Assembly (NCBI RefSeq): GCF_023061135.1 | Contig: NZ_JAKGAN010000009.1 | Span: 1-64,000, forward strand | DNA: 64,000 nucleotides | Reading direction: 5' to 3' | Source: Chromohalobacter sarecensis | GTDB taxonomy: Bacteria > Pseudomonadota > Gammaproteobacteria > Pseudomonadales > Halomonadaceae | Shown: positions 55,141-64,000 of the stretch, piece by piece | How positions within the stretch are numbered: the first letter of the stretch is position 1 | Layout: each line of letters opens with the position of its first letter | The notes under the pieces: model-generated | Databases searched by the model: none | What the model saw: only the letters and a program-made list of their open reading frames with translations | What the model was told of the DNA's origin: nothing | Position numbers and translations under genes: made by a program

Positions 55141-55294
55141 GAGGTCAATATCTCCGTGACTGAAATCGAGGTCTTGATCAATACGCTAACGCGCCGCTCG
55201 AAGCGACGCGTTGCATGAAACTCGACGGATGTCGAAAAAGCGCGCCATTGTAGCGTGTCGCCGGACGCGGCGCACGCCCGGCGGCTGGGCGCCC

Positions 55295-55621
55295 TTAGAC
55301 GCTGAAGCTTTCCCCGCAGCCGCATTCGTCGGTGGCATTGGGGTTATTGAAGCGAAAGTAGCGATTGAGCCCTTCGCTGACGTAGTCCACCTCGGTGCCG
55401 TCGAGCATGGTCAAGGCCTCCTTGTCGACGAGCACCTTGACGCCATGATCCTCGAAGGGCACGTCGTTGGCGCCCACCTCGTCGGCGATGTCGAGCACGT
55501 AACTGTAGCCGGAGCAGCCGCTGGGCTTGACCGCGACGCGCAGGCCGAGGCCATTGCCGCGCTCGGCGAGCACATGCTGGATCTGTTCGGCGGCAGCGGA
55601 ACTGATACTGATGTTAGCCAT
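55295..55621 (-). CDS. iscA: A-type iron-sulfur carrier protein IscA
   Basis: A 108-residue carrier that binds iron or Fe-S clusters and hands them to targets. The three conserved cysteines are C36 (SGCSGY) and C100/C102 (CGCGES). Sequence features match IscA more than ErpA. ATG 55621 follows AAGGAGGT. It directly follows iscS: iscU, which normally lies between, is absent. Confidence 0.95.
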   Translation of the reverse strand: MANISISSAAAEQIQHVLAERGNGLGLRVAVKPSGCSGYSYVLDIADEVGANDVPFEDHGVKVLVDKEALTMLDGTEVDYVSEGLNRYFRFNNPNATDECGCGESFSV

Positions 55622-55668
55622 ATTGACCTCCTTGCTTGGGTCGCGACGCGCGGTACGGCGACCTCGAA

Positions 55669-56817
55669 TCATTTGCGTAGGGCACCGAGTGCGTGGCGCA
55701 GCTCGGCGCTTGCGGTGTCGATGTCCGCCTCGGTAGTGAAGCGGCCGAAGCTGAAGCGAATGGATGCCAAGGCGCGGATGCGATCGGTGCCGATGGCCTT
55801 CAATACATAGGATGGCTCGACACTGGCCGAGTTGCACGCCGAGCCGGTCGACACCGCCAGCGCACGCAGCGCCATCAGTAGCGATTCGCCGTCGACGTCG
55901 TCGAAAGCCAGGTTGACGATCATGGGCACCGAGACGTCGAGCGCCGTGTTGCAGTGCACGCCTTCGCATGCCTCGAGGCCGTTGAGAAAGCGCTTGCGCA
56001 TGGCTAGGCCATGAGCGTGATCGGCCTCCCGCGCATCGGCGGCCAGGGAGAACGCTTCCCCCATGCCCGCGATCTGATGCGTGGGCAGGGTGCCCGAGCG
56101 CATGCCGCGTTCGTGACCGCCGCCATGGATCAGCGCGTCGAGGCGAATATCGGGGCTGCGGCGCACATAGAGCGCGCCGACGCCTTTGGGGCCGTAGGTC
56201 TTGTGCGCCGACATCGACATCAGGTCGATGCCCATGGCGTTGACATCCAGCGCGATCTTGCCGGTGGCCTGAGCGGCATCGACATGGAAGACCGCGCCGG
56301 CGGCGTGGACGACCTCGGCCAGCGCCGCCAGCTCGTGGATGCTGCCCAGTTCGTTGTTGACGGCCATCAACGACACCAGAACGGTGTCCTCGCGCATGGC
56401 ATCGTTGAGCTGCGTGGGCGTCACGCGGCCATCTGCGCCGGGCGTCAGCCAGGTCACGTCGAAACCTTCGGCCTCGAGCGCGAGGGCGGTATCGACGACG
56501 GCCTTGTGTTCGATACGCGAGGTAACCAAATGCCGACCGCGCGCGCGGTTGGCGCGCATGAAGCCGATCAACGCGAGGTTGTCGGCCTCGGTGGCGCCAC
56601 TGGTCCAGACGATTTCTCGTGGGTCGGCGGCGATCAGATCGGCAACCTGGCGGCGTGCGCTTTCCACCGCCTGCTCGGCCAGCCATCCCGGCATGTGGCT
56701 ACGCGAAGCGGGGTTGGCGTAGACGCCATCAAGTGTCAGGTGACGCGCCATTACCTCCGCGACGCGCGGGTCGACGGGGGTAGTGGCGGCATAGTCAAGA
56801 TACACGGGTGAGGTCAT
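55669..56817 (-). CDS. iscS: Cysteine desulfurase IscS (without the IscU-binding C-terminal tail)
   Basis: A 382-residue PLP enzyme that takes sulfur from cysteine. PLP-binding K206 (SAHKTYG) and active-site C328 (STGSACNSAS) have the same numbering as E. coli IscS, but the protein ends at RHALGALRK, about 22 residues short of the 404-residue E. coli enzyme. The missing tail is the part reported to contact IscU. Located between iscR and iscA. Confidence 0.96.
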   Translation of the reverse strand: MTSPVYLDYAATTPVDPRVAEVMARHLTLDGVYANPASRSHMPGWLAEQAVESARRQVADLIAADPREIVWTSGATEADNLALIGFMRANRARGRHLVTSRIEHKAVVDTALALEAEGFDVTWLTPGADGRVTPTQLNDAMREDTVLVSLMAVNNELGSIHELAALAEVVHAAGAVFHVDAAQATGKIALDVNAMGIDLMSMSAHKTYGPKGVGALYVRRSPDIRLDALIHGGGHERGMRSGTLPTHQIAGMGEAFSLAADAREADHAHGLAMRKRFLNGLEACEGVHCNTALDVSVPMIVNLAFDDVDGESLLMALRALAVSTGSACNSASVEPSYVLKAIGTDRIRALASIRFSFGRFTTEADIDTASAELRHALGALRK

Positions 56818-56863
56818 GACGGCTCGTATCGATGATGGCGCTGGCGCCTACTGCCCTGCACGA

Positions 56864-57346
56864 TCATTGCGGGGCAATGCTGATGGTATCGGTGCTGATC
56901 GTCTCCGACGTGACGCGCTGCTGACGGGCGGCGATATCGCGAACTTCCTGGCGTTCCACCAGCTCGGCGAGCGTGATGGCATCGAGGAAGCCATGAATCT
57001 TGTCCGAGAGATCGCACCACAAATGGTGCGTCAGGCAGGTATCGCCCTGCTGGCAATCCGAGAGCCCTTGACAGCGCGTCGCGTCCACGGACTCGTCCAC
57101 CGCGCCGATGACCGAAGCTACCGAAATGGCACTAGACGCATGGGCGAGCACGTAACCGCCGCCCGGGCCACGTACGCTATTGACCAGTTCGGCACGCTTG
57201 AGCCGCGCGAACAGCTGTTCCAGGTAAGACAGCGAGATCGCCTGGCGTTTGGATATGTCGGCGAGGCTGATGGGGCCGGCATCGGCATGTAGCGCCAGGT
57301 CCAGCATCGCGGTGACGGCGTAGCGTCCCTTGGTCGTCAAGCGCAT
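56864..57346 (-). CDS. iscR: Fe-S-sensing Rrf2-family regulator IscR
   Basis: A 160-residue winged-helix regulator that senses cellular Fe-S status with a [2Fe-2S] cluster. [19 protein letters not shown] is the standard N-terminus, and the ligands are C92, C98, C104 and H107 in [22 protein letters not shown] 57346 is chosen over the longer frame. It heads iscRSA and should repress it when holo. Confidence 0.97.
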   Translation of the reverse strand: MRLTTKGRYAVTAMLDLALHADAGPISLADISKRQAISLSYLEQLFARLKRAELVNSVRGPGGGYVLAHASSAISVASVIGAVDESVDATRCQGLSDCQQGDTCLTHHLWCDLSDKIHGFLDAITLAELVERQEVRDIAARQQRVTSETISTDTISIAPQ

Positions 57347-57434
57347 AAGTCGAGGTGATCGGGCGTCGGTGATGAAGCGATTGACCAGGCAAGACATCCA
57401 ATCCGTATGGAATGTGTGCCTGAAACGTGCCTGT

Positions 57435-57463
57435 ATTATGGGAAAACCCAGTAACGCGGTCAA
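57435..57463 (-). promoter_or_regulatory. Sigma70-type promoter of iscR with possible IscR site
   Basis: On the minus strand TTGACC (-35) and CATAAT (-10) are separated by 17 bases, a near-consensus promoter ending 89 bases before the iscR start. The -35 overlaps the trmJ stop. The stretch GTTGACC..TTACTGGG partly resembles an IscR type 1 site, which would allow autoregulation. Confidence 0.7.
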
Positions 57464-58236
57464 CCATTCCCGTCGTGGCTCTCCTGGCGGGTCAATGCCC
57501 GGCTTTGCTTGTTCACGGCCCCGAGGATGCCGCGCAGGATGTTCATCTCCATGCTGTCGATGTGACTACGCATGAAGAGGCGGCGCAGACGCGCCATCAG
57601 CTGGCGCGGGTTGTCAGGGTCGTGGAAGTCGATGTCGATCAGCGTTCGCTCGAGATGCTCGAAGAAGCGCTCCAGGTCGTCATGACTGGCCGGCGGGTTG
57701 TCCCATTCGACCCCGAACGGCGTATCCGGGGCGTCGTCCGCGCCCAGCGCCGCCAGTCGACATTCATAGGCCAGGACCTGGACCGCGGCGGCCAGGTTGA
57801 GCGAGCTGAAGTCGGGATTGGTGGGAATGTGCACATGGGCATGGCAGCGCTGCAGCTCGCCGTTGGTCATGCCGCTGTCCTCGCGCCCGAAGACCAGCGC
57901 GGCTTGGGCACCCTCGGGCGCGCACTCTCCGGGGAGACGTTCGCCCAATGCCCGCGGGGTGAGCATTGGCCAGGGCAGATGGCGTACTCGGGCGCTGGCA
58001 CCGACCACGAAGGTGCAGTCGCCGACGGCCTCCTCGAGCGTGGCATACACCTTGGCATTACTTACCAAGGCATCGGCGCCGGACGCGCGGGCATGGGATT
58101 CGGCGCCGTACACCTCGCAGCGTGGCGCGACGAGAGCAAGGTCGGCGAGGCCCATGTTGTGCATGGCGCGGGCGGCGCCGCCAATGTTGCCGGGATGGCT
58201 GGTGCCGATGAGAACGATACGTAGTTTGTCGAGCAT
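57460..58236 (-). CDS. trmJ: tRNA (cytidine/uridine-2'-O-)-methyltransferase TrmJ
   Basis: A 258-residue SPOUT methyltransferase acting on position 32 of tRNA. N-terminal [25 protein letters not shown], the SAM-binding knot segments [15 protein letters not shown] and [22 protein letters not shown] are diagnostic; a C-terminal extension ending near [20 protein letters not shown] is the TrmJ-specific part. Upstream of iscR, as in many gammaproteobacteria. Confidence 0.95.
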   Translation of the reverse strand: MLDKLRIVLIGTSHPGNIGGAARAMHNMGLADLALVAPRCEVYGAESHARASGADALVSNAKVYATLEEAVGDCTFVVGASARVRHLPWPMLTPRALGERLPGECAPEGAQAALVFGREDSGMTNGELQRCHAHVHIPTNPDFSSLNLAAAVQVLAYECRLAALGADDAPDTPFGVEWDNPPASHDDLERFFEHLERTLIDIDFHDPDNPRQLMARLRRLFMRSHIDSMEMNILRGILGAVNKQSRALTRQESHDGNG

Positions 58237-58369
58237 GATGATAGGGCGCGCGGCTGAGAAACGAACGGCGAGTCTAGCATGGCTTGAGGCCGCGAAACTT
58301 CCCGTCGTGGGCGCCTTCTGCTAGGATACGCGGCGTTCTTTAACAGTTTCCGAGATTCAGGCCCGTATC

Positions 58370-59164
58370 ATGCATCCCATGGTTCAATTCGCACTGCGCG
58401 CCGCGCGTAGTGCCGCCGAGCAGTTCGTGCGTGCTCGCGACCGTATCGAAGTTGCGCGTGGCGACAAACAGCTCGATAAGCTGCTGGAAGATACTGCGCG
58501 TAACGCTGAAACCCTCATCGACGCGCAGTTTCGTCGCAGTTATCCCCAGCATGGCCTTTCCGGGCGCTATACGGCGCACCGTGACGGCGAAGGCGAGGGC
58601 GCCGATTTCCACTGGCGCATCGAGCCGTTCCATGGTTATTCCAACCTGGCCGTGGCATCACCCAACTTTGCTATCTCGATCGTCTGCCTGGTCAAGGGCA
58701 AGCCTGAGCATGCAGTGATCGTCTGCCCCTTCAACGATGATGAGTATCTCGTCAGCCGTGGGCGTGGCGCGCAGCTCAATGGACGCCGCATTCGCGTGCC
58801 CGACCATATTACGGTCGAGGACGCGCGCATCGCCGTTGGCTTGCCGGAGCCATGGCTACGTTCGCGTCATCTGCAGACGTATCTGACCCTGACCCAGGCG
58901 CTTGGGTCACAGGTCGAGAACTTCCTCAGCAGTGGTAGCGGCCTCCTGGATCTCGCGCAACTCGCCGCCGGCCGTGCCGATGCCGCCTTCGTGCTGGGCC
59001 TCGAGGAGCAGGATCAACTGGTTGGCAGCCTTCTCCTCAAAGAAGCCGGTGCACTGCTGGGCGGGCCGGATGGTAGCCCCTCGGTCAGCACCGAGCAGGA
59101 TCTCATGGCCGCCACGCCGCGCCTTTACAAGACACTGGTACAGCAGCTCAAGCCACGAATGTAA
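58370..59164 (+). CDS. suhB: SuhB-like inositol monophosphatase-family protein with degenerate active site
   Basis: A 264-residue IMPase-fold protein in the position of suhB (divergent from trmJ-isc). Overall similarity to SuhB is clear from HPMVQFALRAARSAAEQF, GEGADFHWRIEP and RGRGAQLNGRRIRV. The metal-binding motifs are altered: the GEE site reads SGR (64-66), DPLDGT reads EPFHGY (85-90), and WDxAAG reads QDQLVG (214-219), leaving D215. It is therefore probably not a phosphatase. E. coli SuhB also works as a Nus-type antitermination factor without catalysis, which this protein could keep. Confidence 0.85.
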   Translation: MHPMVQFALRAARSAAEQFVRARDRIEVARGDKQLDKLLEDTARNAETLIDAQFRRSYPQHGLSGRYTAHRDGEGEGADFHWRIEPFHGYSNLAVASPNFAISIVCLVKGKPEHAVIVCPFNDDEYLVSRGRGAQLNGRRIRVPDHITVEDARIAVGLPEPWLRSRHLQTYLTLTQALGSQVENFLSSGSGLLDLAQLAAGRADAAFVLGLEEQDQLVGSLLLKEAGALLGGPDGSPSVSTEQDLMAATPRLYKTLVQQLKPRM

Positions 59165-59186
59165 GTCTTTTTGGCTCGAGCACACG

Positions 59187-59225
59187 AAATACCCCGCCGA
59201 TATCGCGCTCGGCGGGGTATTTTTC
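59187..59225. terminator. Terminator between suhB and the ALDH gene
   Basis: A 13-bp stem AATACCCCGCCGA / TCGGCGGGGTATT with an eight-base loop and a T tract on the plus strand. It lies between convergent genes. Confidence 0.88.
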
Positions 59226-59244
59226 GTTGTGCGCCCTGTGTTGG

Positions 59245-60693
<1,449 letters not shown>

Positions 60694-60703
60694 GAAGACT
60701 CCT

Positions 60704-61447
60704 TCAAAGGGCGTGACTACGGCGCCACTCATCGATCATGGCGTGCAAGCGTGCCCCGGAAAAGCTAGGAAAATGGCCGCCATGGACGATACGCGCCGGG
60801 AGTTCGCGTAGTCGGCGCATACTGGCGGCGTAATCGTCGAGGTTGCTGTGATAGACATCCTCGATCAGCGGCCCGTCATAGATCAGATCGCCCGAGATCA
60901 AGGTACCGCTGGCGGCTTCCCATAGCGCGATACCGCCAGGGGAATGCCCCGGCGTGTGGATGACCTCGAAACGGCGGTCGCCGAGATCGATGATTTCGCC
61001 ATCCTCGAGTGTGACGATGCACGCCGGTGGGGCGATACGGTAGCTATGGTATTCGAAGGGCGCCGGTGGCAGGGCATCGAACATGGCGTCATCGAGAAAG
61101 TCGGCGGCCAGGGTGCGCGCGTTGTCCGGGCTGGCCAGGATGTCGGCCTCGGCGGCATGCACATGGCAACACTCGAACTCATGCGCGGCACCAATATGAT
61201 CGAAGTGCGTGTGGCTCGCCACTGCGATCAGGTCGCGTTCGCTGAGTAGCGGTACCTGCCTGCGCAGCGGCACGGCGCCGAGCCCGAAGTCCACCAGCAA
61301 GTCTCGATCCCGACCCCGTACATGCCAGATGTTGCAGCGGTAGAACGGCTTGATGGCGGGCTCGTCGATCCGCGTGATGCCGTCAGCGAGTGCCGTGGTG
61401 CGATACCAGGTTGCGGTTTTTCCTCGAGGGAGTAAGAAGCCGCTCAT
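60704..61447 (-). CDS. MBL-fold metallo-hydrolase
   Basis: A 247-residue metallo-beta-lactamase-fold hydrolase. The zinc motif HTHFDH is in ASHTHFDHIGAA, followed by HTPGHSPGGIALW, SGDLIYDG and the C-terminal VHGGHFPSF. ATG 61447 follows GGAGG and overlaps the preceding nitrilase-family stop by ATGA. Substrate unknown; could be a lactone or thioester. Confidence 0.88.
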   Translation of the reverse strand: MSGFLLPRGKTATWYRTTALADGITRIDEPAIKPFYRCNIWHVRGRDRDLLVDFGLGAVPLRRQVPLLSERDLIAVASHTHFDHIGAAHEFECCHVHAAEADILASPDNARTLAADFLDDAMFDALPPAPFEYHSYRIAPPACIVTLEDGEIIDLGDRRFEVIHTPGHSPGGIALWEAASGTLISGDLIYDGPLIEDVYHSNLDDYAASMRRLRELPARIVHGGHFPSFSGARLHAMIDEWRRSHAL

Positions 61448-62226
61448 AAGGTGGCCTCCGGTATGGGTCTGAGATCTTTGAGATAGTCCTGATGGGCACG
61501 ACTCTCGTTGATACGTTCCAGGTCGATGTCCACCACCAGGCTTCCTGCGTCGGCACCGAGACGGCCCAGAACCTCGCCATCCGGCCCTGCTATCAAGCTG
61601 TTGCCGCAATAGTGAAGTTCGGCCTCCATCCCTGCCCGGTTGATGCAAGCGACGAAGCATTGATTGTCGAGGGCTCGGGCACGAATCTGCAGCGCTTGAC
61701 GTTCGGCGTTGGGCACCATGTTGGCGGTGGGTGAAAGAATGATCTGCGCGCCGCTTGTGGCAAGTGCTCTGGCCATCTCGGGAAACTCATTGTCATAGCA
61801 GATCATCAGCCCGAGACGGCCGAGACGCGTATCCACCACGCAGCATTCCTCGCCGGCGGTGAAGAAGGCATGTTCGCGATCCCACAGCTGGCGCTTGTGA
61901 TAGGTGGCGATATGCTCGCCCCGGTCGTCGATCAGCACGGCGGAATTGGTCAGGCGTCCGTCGGCTTGCCGTTCGGCAAGGCCGAAGAGCAAGAACATCT
62001 CGTGCTCGGCGGCGAGTTCGGCGGCTCGCTGGGTGATTGGGCCGCCTACCGGCTCGGCGAGTTCCTCCAGTCGCTCGAAGATGTTGTAGCCGCTCAGGGC
62101 AAGCTCGGGGAGGACCAGTAGGTCCGCACCGGCTGCTGCTGCCTGCTGGCACTGGCGCGGGAGAGACGCCAGGTTGGCGGCCACGTCGCCACATACGGGG
62201 GCGGTTTGCGCCAGCATTAGTCTCAT
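61444..62226 (-). CDS. Nitrilase-superfamily carbon-nitrogen hydrolase
   Basis: A 260-residue amidase of the nitrilase superfamily with catalytic triad E41 (VLPELALSGYN), K111 (YHKRQLWD) and C143 (MICYDNEFPE). The ICYDNEFPE form is common in amidases acting on small carboxamides or carbamoyl compounds. ATG 62226 follows AGGAGAG; a long frame upstream belongs to the permease in another frame and is not coding. Five bases separate it from the permease stop. Confidence 0.92.
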   Translation of the reverse strand: MRLMLAQTAPVCGDVAANLASLPRQCQQAAAAGADLLVLPELALSGYNIFERLEELAEPVGGPITQRAAELAAEHEMFLLFGLAERQADGRLTNSAVLIDDRGEHIATYHKRQLWDREHAFFTAGEECCVVDTRLGRLGLMICYDNEFPEMARALATSGAQIILSPTANMVPNAERQALQIRARALDNQCFVACINRAGMEAELHYCGNSLIAGPDGEVLGRLGADAGSLVVDIDLERINESRAHQDYLKDLRPIPEATL

Positions 62227-62231
62227 CGGTG

Positions 62232-63566
62232 TCACTCTCCTGTCGTCTGTGAAGCGTTCGCACGGGACTTGGTCAACAGCATGGCGCCGAGCCAGTAGAG
62301 GCCGCCGGTGATGATGAAGACCGGCAGCGAGGCGCCGAAGGCCAGCGGGGCGACCAGCGACCAATAGGCGGCCAGCCCGGCGCCGATCACGTAGGCACCG
62401 ATGGCCACCGGCGCAGTGGGACGTCCCAGCTGGTGACGCGCCTTGAGTAGCTCGGGACTGTAGCCGTCGCGACCGACCAGGTAGTAATCGACGATGATCA
62501 CCGAGAAGGCCGGAATGAACAAAGCGCCTATTAATAGCAGGAAGTTTTGGAACTGATCGAGTATGCCGGGAATCAGGGCGCCGAAGACGGTCACGACCCC
62601 GATGATCAGCGCCGGTTTCCAGAAGGCCATGCCGGGCGACACGTTCATGCAGGACAGGGTGGCGCTGTAGACGGCCATGACATTGGTAGTCATCACGGAG
62701 AAGAAGATGACCAGGGCTGCGGGCAGGCCGAAGCCGAAACCGGAGAGCAGCCGGGTCGGGTCGTAGGTCTGCTCCATGCCATTCAGGACCGAGAGCCCGG
62801 AGACTGCGGCGCCCAGGCCCATGGCGATCATGGCGGCCATCACATAGCCAATGTAGGTGCCCCAGACGGCGATGGCGCCGCTCTTGCAGTTGCGGTTGTA
62901 ATCCGCCGAGGACGAGATCCACGAGAAGGCGGTGGCGATGACGATGTCGAAGGCGATGCCCAGCGTGATGCCGTTACGCGCTTCGACAGGCATGTCCAAG
63001 AGCGTCGAGACATCATAGTGAAGATTCAACTGATAGAGGACTAGGGCGGCGAGGCCGACCATGGCCATTGCTGCCCAGCGCTCGACCCGTTCGATGCCCA
63101 GGTGGCCACGCAGCACGATGAGCACCACCACGCTTTCGCAGAGGATGGTCATCAAGGGTAGGTTGGAGTAACCGGTGGTGGCCTGGATAGCGTAGTTGAG
63201 GCTCATGCCGGCAAGCAGGGCCTGGATCCAGCTCCAGGCGATCAATACCCCCATGTTGACCAGTGAAATCAGCCGACTGCCAAGTGGCCCATAGGCCCTT
63301 CGGGTTAGCGCCATGGAGGGCAGACCGGTGCGCTGCCCCATCAGGCCGACTAGCAAGAGAGGAATAGCACCGATCAGCGAGCCGATCAGTACGCTGCCCA
63401 TGGCGGTCGTGAAGGGCAGGTCGGGCACCAGGAGCATGCCGGTGAGGATGGTGGTGACCACGACGTTGGCGCCGAGCCATAGGGCGACAGTGCCGAATGC
63501 CCCGAGGCTCTTGTGCTGGTGGTCGTCGAGGGTGTCCTGACCGAGCAGACGGTGGAAGAAAGCCAT
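62232..63566 (-). CDS. NCS1-family (CodB-type) purine/cytosine permease
   Basis: A 444-residue, twelve-helix NCS1 transporter. The N-terminal LGAFGTVALWLGANVVVTTILTGML and the SSADYNRNCKSGAIAVWGTYIGYV segment (helix 6 region) are typical of CodB/CytX relatives. It should import a nucleobase-like or other small nitrogenous compound for the adjacent hydrolase and dehydrogenase. Confidence 0.9.
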   Translation of the reverse strand: MAFFHRLLGQDTLDDHQHKSLGAFGTVALWLGANVVVTTILTGMLLVPDLPFTTAMGSVLIGSLIGAIPLLLVGLMGQRTGLPSMALTRRAYGPLGSRLISLVNMGVLIAWSWIQALLAGMSLNYAIQATTGYSNLPLMTILCESVVVLIVLRGHLGIERVERWAAMAMVGLAALVLYQLNLHYDVSTLLDMPVEARNGITLGIAFDIVIATAFSWISSSADYNRNCKSGAIAVWGTYIGYVMAAMIAMGLGAAVSGLSVLNGMEQTYDPTRLLSGFGFGLPAALVIFFSVMTTNVMAVYSATLSCMNVSPGMAFWKPALIIGVVTVFGALIPGILDQFQNFLLLIGALFIPAFSVIIVDYYLVGRDGYSPELLKARHQLGRPTAPVAIGAYVIGAGLAAYWSLVAPLAFGASLPVFIITGGLYWLGAMLLTKSRANASQTTGE

Positions 63567-63635
63567 GGTGTTGTCCTTGTAATGTTTTGGGAAGCCGTTG
63601 TTCTTGAGAAGCCTTTTCGGGACGCGAATGGCGCC

Positions 63636-64000
63636 TCAGCCGAGTGCCGCTTGCCAGCGTTCGGCATCGATCTCGATCAGCGTGGGTGCGTTACGCGAGA
63701 CGTTGCTGAGTGCGAGATCGAGAGCGGCGGGAGATTCGATGCGCTGCGAGGTGAGGCCGAAGCCTTCGGCTAAGCGCTGGAAATCGGGTGGTGTGGGGTC
63801 GACACCGATGCGCGCGACACCATGCGCGTCCATATAACGGCGGATTTCCTCGTAACCACTGTTGTTCCAGGCCACGATGACCACTGGCAGCTCTTCGTCG
63901 ACGGCGGTGGCCAGCTCGCTGAGGGTGAACATCAAGCCGCCATCGCCGACCAGGGCCACGACCGGCGTGCCGGGCTTGGCCAGTTGGGCGCCAAGCGCCG
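63636..64000 (-). CDS. Thiamine-diphosphate-dependent decarboxylase, C-terminal part (cut by window end)
   Basis: The last 121 residues of a ThDP enzyme of the acetolactate synthase/2-oxoacid decarboxylase type. The ThDP/Mg motif is VALVGDGGLMFTLSELATAV, continuing to WNNSGYEEIRRYM. The wording resembles 5-guanidino-2-oxopentanoate decarboxylase (AruI), but only a third is visible. The frame remains open at 64000. It probably heads the operon with the permease, nitrilase, MBL and ALDH genes. Confidence 0.85.
   Translation of the reverse strand, partial: ALGAQLAKPGTPVVALVGDGGLMFTLSELATAVDEELPVVIVAWNNSGYEEIRRYMDAHGVARIGVDPTPPDFQRLAEGFGLTSQRIESPAALDLALSNVSRNAPTLIEIDAERWQAALG

Noticed and set aside
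55295..56686. A single 463-residue minus-strand frame spanning iscA and most of iscS
   Set aside because: Only its last 108 residues are a real protein (IscA). The upstream part is iscS read in the wrong frame; IscA has its own ATG and AAGGAGGT site, so there is no fusion.
61444..62922. A 492-residue frame suggesting a fusion of permease-region sequence to the nitrilase-family enzyme
   Set aside because: The first 230 residues are an Arg/Pro/His-rich out-of-frame reading of the permease gene. The nitrilase starts at 62226 with a good ribosome binding site.

Overview
The window is GC-rich, gene-dense gammaproteobacterial chromosome. Gene order and gene content (iscRSA-ndk-rlmN-pilW-rodZ-ispG-hisS-yfgM-bamB-der; dprA-def-fmt-rsmB-trkA-trkH; several compatible-solute transport genes; TrkAH potassium uptake; acidic, Glu/Asp-rich proteins) point to a salt-tolerant Oceanospirillales member, most likely Halomonadaceae (Chromohalobacter/Halomonas type). 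This is inference from content; no 16S gene is present.

Layout. 1-1190: two integron-type gene cassettes (OsmC-like protein, GNAT acetyltransferase), each followed by a recognisable attC site, in visibly AT-richer DNA. 1336-3950: PlsC-like acyltransferase, NUDIX hydrolase, and an unknown exported protein in tandem with a YafO-like toxin. 4098-5250: Fur-box-preceded bfd and bfr (iron storage). 5285-8858, minus strand: purEK, then truC-tcdA-DUF1653. 8924-12491, plus strand: EamA permease, sirtuin, bile-acid-type symporter, DTW-domain tRNA modifier.

12611-21439 is the most unusual block: two near-identical tandem BCCT osmolyte transporters, an orphan ProX/OpuAC-type binding protein, an isopenicillin-N-synthase-type Fe/2OG oxygenase, a DddP-like M24 protein, a PhyH-type Fe/2OG oxygenase and a divergent LysR regulator. 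It reads as an uptake-and-degradation module for a betaine- or sulfonium-like solute whose chemistry is not that of any pathway I can name. The region also shows an old segmental duplication that left only the 3' end of a second binding-protein gene.

21467-25103: accessory genes including the HigBA and BrnTA toxin-antitoxin pairs, an isonitrile-hydratase-like protein, a LysE exporter and a SagB-type nitroreductase. 25153-31761: TraB-like membrane protein, SstT, TrkAH, dodecin, nicotinamidase. 31861-34386: a divergent LysR/MFS pair inserted beside rsmB and flanked by two copies of the rsmB 3' end. 34315-43970: translation, cell-envelope and biosynthesis genes (rsmB, fmt, def, dprA, tsaC, hemF, aroE, an M48 lipoprotein, an AAA ATPase). 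44015-45634: a multi-domain signalling protein whose GGDEF and HPt motifs are both degenerate.

45641-57346 is a long minus-strand housekeeping series from iscR to der. The isc part lacks iscU, hscBA and fdx, and its IscS lacks the C-terminal tail that binds IscU in E. coli. Upstream are trmJ and, divergently, a SuhB-like protein whose phosphatase metal ligands are mostly replaced. 59245-64000: an operon of ALDH, MBL-fold hydrolase, nitrilase-family amidase, NCS1 permease and a ThDP-dependent decarboxylase (cut by the window end), probably for catabolism of a nitrogenous compound. No rRNA, tRNA, CRISPR, prophage or insertion sequence was recognised.
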